Source of the DNA: Spirochaetales bacterium
GTDB taxonomy: Bacteria > Spirochaetota > Spirochaetia > JABMQR01
Assembly (NCBI GenBank): GCA_023139255.1
Contig: JAGLNY010000278.1
Span: 1 to 6,935, forward strand
Direction: 5' to 3'
DNA: 6,935 bases
The position numbers were made by a program, and so were the translations under genes. The notes under the pieces are model-generated. The model was not told where the DNA came from and did not search any database. It saw nothing but the letters and a program-made list of their open reading frames with translations. The stretch's first letter is position 1; each line of letters begins with the position of its first letter. Positions 6,584 to 6,935 of this stretch are shown piece by piece.

Positions 6584-6935
6584 TTTAGATACGCTTCAAT
6601 AAAAATATCAACATCACCATCCATTACAGCTTGAATATTTCCTGACTGAACAGAAGTTCTATGATCTTTTATCATAGTATAAGGTTGGAAAACATAGGAA
6701 CGAATCTGATTCCCCCAGGAAATATCTTTTTTTTCCATGCTATGTTTTGACTGCTCGGCTTCGTTTATCTGTTTGTAATATTCGAAAAGTCTTGATGAAA
6801 GCACCTTCATTGCCATTGCTTTATTTTTATGCTGGCTTCTCTCATTTTGGCACTGAACAACAATATTGCTCTCTAAATGTGTAATGCGAACAGCCGAATC
6901 TGTCTTATTAACATGCTGTCCTCCTGCCCCTGAGG
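6568..6935 (-). CDS. prfB: Peptide chain release factor 2, C-terminal part (5' end beyond window)
   Basis: RF2 recognises UGA and UAA stop codons in the ribosomal A site and triggers hydrolysis of peptidyl-tRNA. The frame is open to the right edge, so 121 complete codons plus the stop are visible, about a third of a normal RF2. The first full codons read SGAGGQHVNKTDSAVRITH, which contains the universal GGQ catalytic loop. Next comes QCQNERSQHKNK, the RF2 form of that region, and then a C-terminal helix and tail (QIRSYVFQPYTMIKDHRT, then VMDGDVDIFIEAYL) that match RF2 rather than RF1. An ATG at 6816 is internal, not a start. The codon-recognition domain and any programmed frameshift site near the 5' end lie outside the window. 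The 3' end overlaps the next gene by 16 bp, suggesting co-transcription. Confidence 0.96.
   Translation of the reverse strand, partial: SGAGGQHVNKTDSAVRITHLESNIVVQCQNERSQHKNKAMAMKVLSSRLFEYYKQINEAEQSKHSMEKKDISWGNQIRSYVFQPYTMIKDHRTSVQSGNIQAVMDGDVDIFIEAYLKWKMK

Overview
The window is a single minus-strand gene cluster, read from right to left. It comes from a low-GC bacterium (roughly one third G+C, estimated by eye). In transcription order it holds the 3' third of prfB (release factor 2), an exported or membrane protein with PEGA-like domains, ftsY (SRP receptor), an exported protein made of beta-hairpin-like repeats, and three genes of a LolCDE-type ABC transporter: permease, ATPase, permease. 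A LolCDE-type transporter implies a diderm envelope. The mix of PEGA-like and repeat-rich exported proteins beside ftsY and lolCDE suggests a spirochaete (Treponema/Spirochaeta-like). That taxonomic call is inference from gene content and style, not from a marker search.

Layout: prfB 3' end (6568-6935), PEGA-like protein (5177-6583), ftsY (4271-5149), repeat-rich exported protein (3220-4278), lolC-like permease (1986-3218, GTG start preferred), lolD ATPase (1271-1993) and lolE-like permease (30-1274). A weak AT-rich hairpin with a T-run (1-30) immediately follows the last stop. There is almost no intergenic DNA. The largest gap is 27 bp, before ftsY; the other junctions overlap by 4 to 16 bp or are separated by 1 bp. 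No promoter is evident, so one polycistronic message entering from beyond the right edge is likely.

Functionally, FtsY brings SRP-ribosome complexes to the inner membrane, and the LolCDE-type complex extracts mature lipoproteins from that membrane for transfer towards the outer membrane. The two uncharacterised exported proteins sit between these steps in the gene order. By position they are candidates for envelope or lipoprotein-trafficking partners, but nothing in their sequences proves it. No LolA or LolB gene is visible in the window.

The most distinctive DNA feature is a perfect 24-bp tandem duplication at the lolC/lolD junction (1958-2005). It copies the lolD start codon and part of its leader, so lolD now carries two in-frame starts eight codons apart. 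No mobile element, CRISPR array, tRNA or rRNA was seen.
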